From contig CAVWGE010000002.1 of assembly GCA_963754385.1 (NCBI GenBank), positions 62,001-126,000 on the forward strand: a stretch of DNA of 64,000 nucleotides. Reading direction: 5' to 3'. Origin of the DNA: 9FT-COMBO-48-23 sp963754385 (lineage in GTDB: Bacteria > Chloroflexota > Dehalococcoidia > GIF9 > UBA5629). A program made the translations under genes and the position numbers. Below the pieces are notes generated by a model, which saw only the letters and a program-made list of their open reading frames with translations, was not told the origin of the DNA and made no database searches. The first letter of the stretch is position 1, and the number at the start of each line of letters is the position of its first letter. Positions 59,979 to 64,000 of this stretch are shown here, one piece after another.

Positions 59979-60974
59979 ATGCCGATAAAGATCGACAATG
60001 TTGACAAAAACCTGCTGAACATCATCCAAGCAGAGTTCCCCCTGAGCCGGGAGCCGTTCGCTGCCTTGGGGCCGCGTCTGAGCGTTAACTGTAATGAGGT
60101 AATCGAGAGAATAGAGAGGTTAAAAGCAGAAGGAATCATACGCCTGATAGGTCCTGTTTTTAATCCTAGAAGGCTCGGCTACCAGACTACCCTGGTAGGG
60201 ATGAAAGTATCCGTGGAACGACTGGATGAGGCGGAACAAATCGTCAGCATACATCCGATGGTGAGCCATTGCTACGAACGCGACCATGACTTCAACATCT
60301 GGTTCACATTGGCCATGCCTGTAGCAGAGGACATAGATAGCGAGTTACACAAGCTGGGCAGCAAAGCCAAAACCGAGGAAATATTAAACCTACCCGCAAT
60401 AAGAACCTTCAAGATAGGAGCTTATTTCAACCTCGGCAGAAATTATGCATCAATGCCAAATGCGGTTACACCCGACGATAGGTTTTCGAACATAGATTCT
60501 GAGCTATCGCCCACCGACCGGGCTGTAATCAATGAATTGCAGCAAGACCTCCCCCTCAATGAAAAACCATTCGATCTAATATCAGCAAGGCTTTCAATGG
60601 ACATTGACAAATTTCTCAGCTGTTGCCAGGCTCTCTTACAGCGCGGAATTATGCGACGCTTCAGCGCCTCTATCAACCACAGCAAACTTGGATTTACGGC
60701 CAACGCTATGGCTTGCTGGAACATGCCATCTGATATAATAGAGGCTACGGGTGAGAAGATAGCCAAGTTTCCGGAGATAAGCCACTGCTATGAAAGGCAG
60801 ACAAACCGCCTCTGGCCTTATAATCTATTTGCCATGATACATGCTGCCTCCAGAGAGACCTGCCAAGCCATAGTTGATAGGGTGCGCTCGGAGACCGGAC
60901 TTAACAAGGATAACTTGGTTTTGCTTTTCAGTACCAGGGAGATAAAAAAAACTAGGGTTCGATATATGATATGA
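59979..60974 (+). CDS. Siroheme decarboxylase, AhbA-AhbB fusion
   Basis: AhbA and AhbB are Lrp/AsnC-like proteins that together remove two carboxyl groups from siroheme. Here both halves are one chain of 331 residues: the first unit (about 1-155) has an HTH-like region and the SHCYERDHDFNIWFTLAMP segment, the second (about 170-331) a second HTH-like region and the SHCYERQTNRLWPYNLFAMIH segment. The paired SHCYER motifs carry the histidine and tyrosine implicated in catalysis and substrate binding. It follows ahbD by 8 bases and overlaps the next gene by 4. Confidence 0.93.
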   Translation: MPIKIDNVDKNLLNIIQAEFPLSREPFAALGPRLSVNCNEVIERIERLKAEGIIRLIGPVFNPRRLGYQTTLVGMKVSVERLDEAEQIVSIHPMVSHCYERDHDFNIWFTLAMPVAEDIDSELHKLGSKAKTEEILNLPAIRTFKIGAYFNLGRNYASMPNAVTPDDRFSNIDSELSPTDRAVINELQQDLPLNEKPFDLISARLSMDIDKFLSCCQALLQRGIMRRFSASINHSKLGFTANAMACWNMPSDIIEATGEKIAKFPEISHCYERQTNRLWPYNLFAMIHAASRETCQAIVDRVRSETGLNKDNLVLLFSTREIKKTRVRYMI

Positions 60975-61636
60975 AAAGGGATAAGCAAGCATCTCCATAC
61001 TACCCTATTGTGCTGAATATTCAAAGTAGGAAGTGCCTGGTAGTCGGTGGGGGCAAGGTTGCCCTGCGCAAAGTAAAGGCACTTCTAGAACACGGTGCTA
61101 ATGTGGAGGTTGTCAGTCCTGTCTTCTGCCCGGAGCTAAATCATCTGGCAACAGACGGAACCATACGAGCTATCCAAAGGGACTACAAGTCAGAAGATTT
61201 GCAGCACGCCTTTATCGCCATAGCCGCAACCGATGATGCCAAAACAAATGAACGCGTGGCTTCCGAGGCGAGGCGACGGGAAGTCTTGACAAATGTGGTA
61301 GACGACCCCAAAAACTCGGACTTTATTGTCCCTTCTTACTTCGAGCGTGGTGATGTTATCATCACCGTTTCCACATCTGGTAGAAGCCCGGCGCTAGCCC
61401 GTAAAATCAGGAGTGAACTGGAAAGAAACTTCAAAGCCGAATATGAACAGTTGGCTATAGTTGCTGACGAAGTGCGCTCTAAGCTGAAACAACAGGGGAT
61501 TACAGCCAGCAGCGACGCCTGGCAACAAGTCCTGGGCTTAAATTCACTTATAGAACTGCTGAGACAGGGCAAAAGCCAAGAAGCCAAAGAGATCATGCTT
61601 ACACGATTGAAGACGCTGGAGCAAAATAAGCCATGA
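60971..61636 (+). CDS. Precorrin-2 dehydrogenase / sirohydrochlorin ferrochelatase
   Basis: This 221-residue protein matches the Met8p/CysG N-terminal family, which oxidises precorrin-2 with NAD and inserts iron to give siroheme. It has the NAD loop VVGGGKVALRKVKALLEHG (about 18-36), EVVSPVFCPELN, the IAATDD segment and NVVDDPKNSDFIVPSYFERGD with the conserved aspartate, then TSGRSPALARKIRSELE. It therefore makes the substrate for AhbAB. The methyltransferase that makes precorrin-2 (CobA/SumT) is not in the window and may follow hemC. Confidence 0.93.
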   Translation: MKRDKQASPYYPIVLNIQSRKCLVVGGGKVALRKVKALLEHGANVEVVSPVFCPELNHLATDGTIRAIQRDYKSEDLQHAFIAIAATDDAKTNERVASEARRREVLTNVVDDPKNSDFIVPSYFERGDVIITVSTSGRSPALARKIRSELERNFKAEYEQLAIVADEVRSKLKQQGITASSDAWQQVLGLNSLIELLRQGKSQEAKEIMLTRLKTLEQNKP

Positions 61637-62913
61637 AGAAGCCCATTGAAATGCAGATTTATGTAGTGGGCGTGAATCACAGCACAACGCCGATTGAAAT
61701 TAGGGAGAGGCTGGCAGTCAGCAGCACCCATGTCCCCGATGCCTTGTCTCTGCTTCGAAAATACGTATCCCAGGGGCTCATACTGTCTACCTGCAACCGG
61801 ACTGAGGTCTACTCTATACCCAAAAGTGGTGATTCTTCGCAACCAAGCATAGATTTCCTTAAAGCCTGGGCAAACATCTCAAATGATGACTTGTTACCCT
61901 ACATTTACTGCTACCATAGTGAAGCAGCAGTCGAACATCTCTTCCGTGTAGCCTCCGGTCTTGACTCAATGATTATCGGTGAGTTCGAGATCCTGGGACA
62001 GGTAAATCAGAGCTTAGAAGAAGCCAAGAAAGCTCGGATGGTGGAACATCCGCTACGGAATGTTTTCCACCAAGCGCTCAGAGTAGGCAGGCATGTTAGG
62101 GAGAAGACAGGAATCAGCAAAAATGCCCTTTCCGTGAGCTCTGTGGCAGTTGTGCTAGCTGCCAAAGCCATCGGAGATTTGAGCAGATGCAGGGCACTTG
62201 TCATCGGCACCGGCGAAGCCGGAAGACTGGTAGCCAAGGCGCTAAAAGAAAGAGGTATTGCACAGATTACAACTACCAGCCGTTCCTATGACAAGGCTTC
62301 AACTCTGGCTACAGCACTGGGCGGAAGCTCAATCGATATCGGTAGTCTTGGGCGTGAACTAGCCACTTGCGATATAGCCATCAGTTGCACCGGAGCACCC
62401 CACCTCATACTTGACCTTAAATCAGTGGAGAATGCCATGCAAGCTCGTTCAAATCACCCCCTAGTGATTATTGACATCGCTGTCCCTCGGGACGTAGAAC
62501 CTCAAGTAGGTCAGATTAACGATGTATTTCTCTACGACATCGACGACTTCACCCATCTCTCAGAGCTCAACCGAAAACAGAGGGAAACCGAAATTAAAAA
62601 AGCTATGGAGATTATAGAGGCTGAGGTGAAGAGATTCACCACCTGGTGGCAGGCTATGGAAGTTAAGCCGGTAGTAAGCAGTCTGGTTAGAAAGGCAGAA
62701 GACATACGCCAAACACAGCTTGATATGACCCTAAAAAAACTACGTAACCTATCTACGGAAGAGCAACAGAGCTTAGACGCTATGACCAAAGCCATAGTAC
62801 GAAAGATACTCCATGAGCCTATTCAGCACCTCAAGACTAATGCCCAAAAGAGAGATGACTACATTAGGCTGGTCAACGAGCTTTTCCGGCTCGACAAGGA
62901 CAAGCCTGAATGA
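61633..62913 (+). CDS. hemA: Glutamyl-tRNA reductase
   Basis: HemA reduces glutamyl-tRNA to glutamate-1-semialdehyde, the entry step of tetrapyrrole synthesis by the C5 path. The 426-residue protein has VVGVNHSTTPIEIRERLA at the start, the catalytic cysteine in LSTCNRTEVYS, GLDSMIIGEFEILGQV, an NADPH-binding domain (ALVIGTGEAGRLVAKAL) and a C-terminal dimerisation helix bundle. It overlaps both neighbours by 4 bases. Confidence 0.96.
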   Translation: MKKPIEMQIYVVGVNHSTTPIEIRERLAVSSTHVPDALSLLRKYVSQGLILSTCNRTEVYSIPKSGDSSQPSIDFLKAWANISNDDLLPYIYCYHSEAAVEHLFRVASGLDSMIIGEFEILGQVNQSLEEAKKARMVEHPLRNVFHQALRVGRHVREKTGISKNALSVSSVAVVLAAKAIGDLSRCRALVIGTGEAGRLVAKALKERGIAQITTTSRSYDKASTLATALGGSSIDIGSLGRELATCDIAISCTGAPHLILDLKSVENAMQARSNHPLVIIDIAVPRDVEPQVGQINDVFLYDIDDFTHLSELNRKQRETEIKKAMEIIEAEVKRFTTWWQAMEVKPVVSSLVRKAEDIRQTQLDMTLKKLRNLSTEEQQSLDAMTKAIVRKILHEPIQHLKTNAQKRDDYIRLVNELFRLDKDKPE

Positions 62914-63830
62914 GGAACATCACTATCGGCACCCGCGGCAGTAAACTGGCTGTCATTCAGGCCCAACAGGTACTGACCAAGCTCAGAGAAGCTGCCCCCG
63001 GACTGAAAGCTAGCCTTGTCAAAATAACAACCAGAGGCGACCGAGATAGCGGCACTGCCCTCGATAAATTCGCCGGGCAGGGAGTGTTCGTTAAGGAGCT
63101 GGAAAAGGCTTTGTTTGATGGTGCTATCGACTTTGCCGTTCACAGCCTCAAGGATATGCCCACCGAAATCCCCTACGGTCTTTCCCTGGCAGCAACAATT
63201 GCCAGGCTTGACCCTGGAGACGTCCTTATCTCCAGAGGCGATAAGCTTGCCGGACTTGCCCCGGGCTCAAAGATAGGCACGGGAAGCCTCAGGCGCTCGG
63301 TCCAACTGTCTGCCCTTCGCCCTGACCTTGAAATATGCGGGATAAGAGGAAATATTGATACCCGTTTGCGAAAGGTCTCTGAGGGAGAAGTGGATGGCAT
63401 CATCGTGGCCGCTGCTGCCTTAATACGTCTCGGCTGGGAAGACAAGATAGCGGAATACTTGCCCACAGAATATTTCACACCGTCTGTAGGGCAGGGAACG
63501 CTGGGCATAGAGATACGCTCCGAAGACAAGGAGACGGCATCGCTTGCCTCGGCAATAAATCACGAGCCGACATGGCAGAGTGTTACTGCCGAGCGAACAT
63601 TTTTACGAGCCCTCGGTGGCGGCTGCCGCGCCCCAATAGCTGCTCTCGGCATTGTGTCAGACGGCGTCTTAAAGTTAAGTGGTATGGTAGCCAATGTTGA
63701 TGGTACCCGCATTCTGCGTGCCACAGAGGAAGGCGATGCGCAAGCCCCGGAACAAGTTGGAAAGCAATTAGCCCAGAAAATGGTAGATATTGGAGCACTC
63801 AACTACATTTCTGAGTTAAAATCTCGATAG
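62910..63830 (+). CDS. hemC: Porphobilinogen deaminase (hydroxymethylbilane synthase)
   Basis: HemC joins four porphobilinogen units into hydroxymethylbilane. The 306-residue protein has IGTRGSKLAVIQAQQV at the start, FAVHSLKDMPTEIP with catalytic Asp, GTGSLRRSVQL with pyrrole-binding arginines, GIRGNIDTRLRK and the dipyrromethane cofactor cysteine in GGGCRAPIAALG. Length is normal. It starts inside the hemA stop codon. hemD, hemB and hemL are not in the window. Confidence 0.97.
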   Translation: MRNITIGTRGSKLAVIQAQQVLTKLREAAPGLKASLVKITTRGDRDSGTALDKFAGQGVFVKELEKALFDGAIDFAVHSLKDMPTEIPYGLSLAATIARLDPGDVLISRGDKLAGLAPGSKIGTGSLRRSVQLSALRPDLEICGIRGNIDTRLRKVSEGEVDGIIVAAAALIRLGWEDKIAEYLPTEYFTPSVGQGTLGIEIRSEDKETASLASAINHEPTWQSVTAERTFLRALGGGCRAPIAALGIVSDGVLKLSGMVANVDGTRILRATEEGDAQAPEQVGKQLAQKMVDIGALNYISELKSR

Positions 63831-63970
63831 CGAACCAACTTAATCTGCTTCGCAAGAATCTAAAATTTCAACGGACACAGCATCACATATATTTGAACTT
63901 GGAAAATTTGAATTCTAATGTCCTCCGGGATTTGTGGCTTAGTATATCGGATTCCCCATCATAGGGAGGT

Positions 63971-63997
63971 GAGGCTAAAGCCTTACAGCTACATGTT
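63971..63997. repeat. REP-like element at the window end
   Basis: GAGGCTAAAGCCTTACAGCT and ACATGTT match, in the opposite orientation, the repeat unit at 38616-38652 with few changes. Between hemC and this point (63831-63970) I see no gene. Confidence 0.55.
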
Positions 63998-64000
63998 ATC

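Overview
The window looks like a chromosomal segment of an anaerobic bacterium of the Chloroflexota, most likely class Dehalococcoidia. The reasons are a lone 16S rRNA gene with no 23S or 5S beside it, siroheme-dependent (Ahb) heme synthesis, an electron-transfer flavoprotein pair, and several small conserved families (DUF6504, DUF6506) that I associate with this group from memory. The lineage call rests on recognition of the 16S and gene content, not on a search. Most of the window is housekeeping sequence in compact operons, broken by three short accessory stretches (about 12.5-15.7 kb, 17.8-18.8 kb and 40.7-42.9 kb).

Layout. 0-2.7 kb (minus): a DUF362 protein running off the left edge, then moeA and mobA (molybdenum cofactor). 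2.8-4.5 kb (minus): 16S rRNA with its own promoter and a perfect 26-bp processing stem. 4.5-8.4 kb (plus): prfA-prmC and etfB-etfA. 8.4-10.5 kb (minus): an EF-G paralog. 10.6-12.4 kb (plus): gatC-gatA without gatB. 12.5-15.7 kb: an AT-richer accessory stretch with a HEPN-like protein, a decayed zinc ribbon, a ParB-ASCH fusion and two unknown proteins. 15.7-19.6 kb: DUF6504, an Lrp regulator with an aminotransferase, and a degV gene next to a truncated copy of itself. 19.8-31.7 kb: a HemN-like radical SAM protein, an alpha/beta hydrolase, a lipoprotein, suhB-trpS, argS, recG and fakA. 31.8-38.5 kb: rpmB, then an argJBDGH-rpe operon on the minus strand. 38.5-42.9 kb: REP-like repeats, an AbrB-type regulator with a methyltransferase, duplicated 3' gene remnants, a Mrr-like nuclease and half an initiator tRNA touching the mutS stop codon. 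42.8-46.6 kb (minus): mutS, a pyruvate kinase C-terminal-domain protein and a lipoprotein.

46.8-50.6 kb (plus) holds the most unusual unit: a lysine 2,3-aminomutase-type radical SAM enzyme with a repeated acidic N-terminal extension, two different Ddl-type ATP-grasp ligases and a GNAT acetyltransferase, all with overlapping reading frames. I infer a pathway that makes a beta-lysine-containing, acetylated dipeptide-like product, or that modifies a protein; neither is shown by the sequence. 51.4-57.3 kb (plus): a site-2 protease, a DNA-binding response regulator, an HD-GYP response regulator and a large PAS-rich hybrid histidine kinase. 57.6-63.8 kb (plus): ahbC-ahbD-ahbAB-(precorrin-2 dehydrogenase)-hemA-hemC, which covers the start of tetrapyrrole synthesis (GluTR, PBG deaminase) and the siroheme-to-heme end.

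Several genes (prfA, argJ, ahbC) show a good -10 box only 9-17 nt before the ATG and no Shine-Dalgarno sequence, which suggests leaderless or nearly leaderless transcripts. Two others (mobA and the 40.1-kb methyltransferase) have conserved N-termini that extend upstream of any standard start codon.
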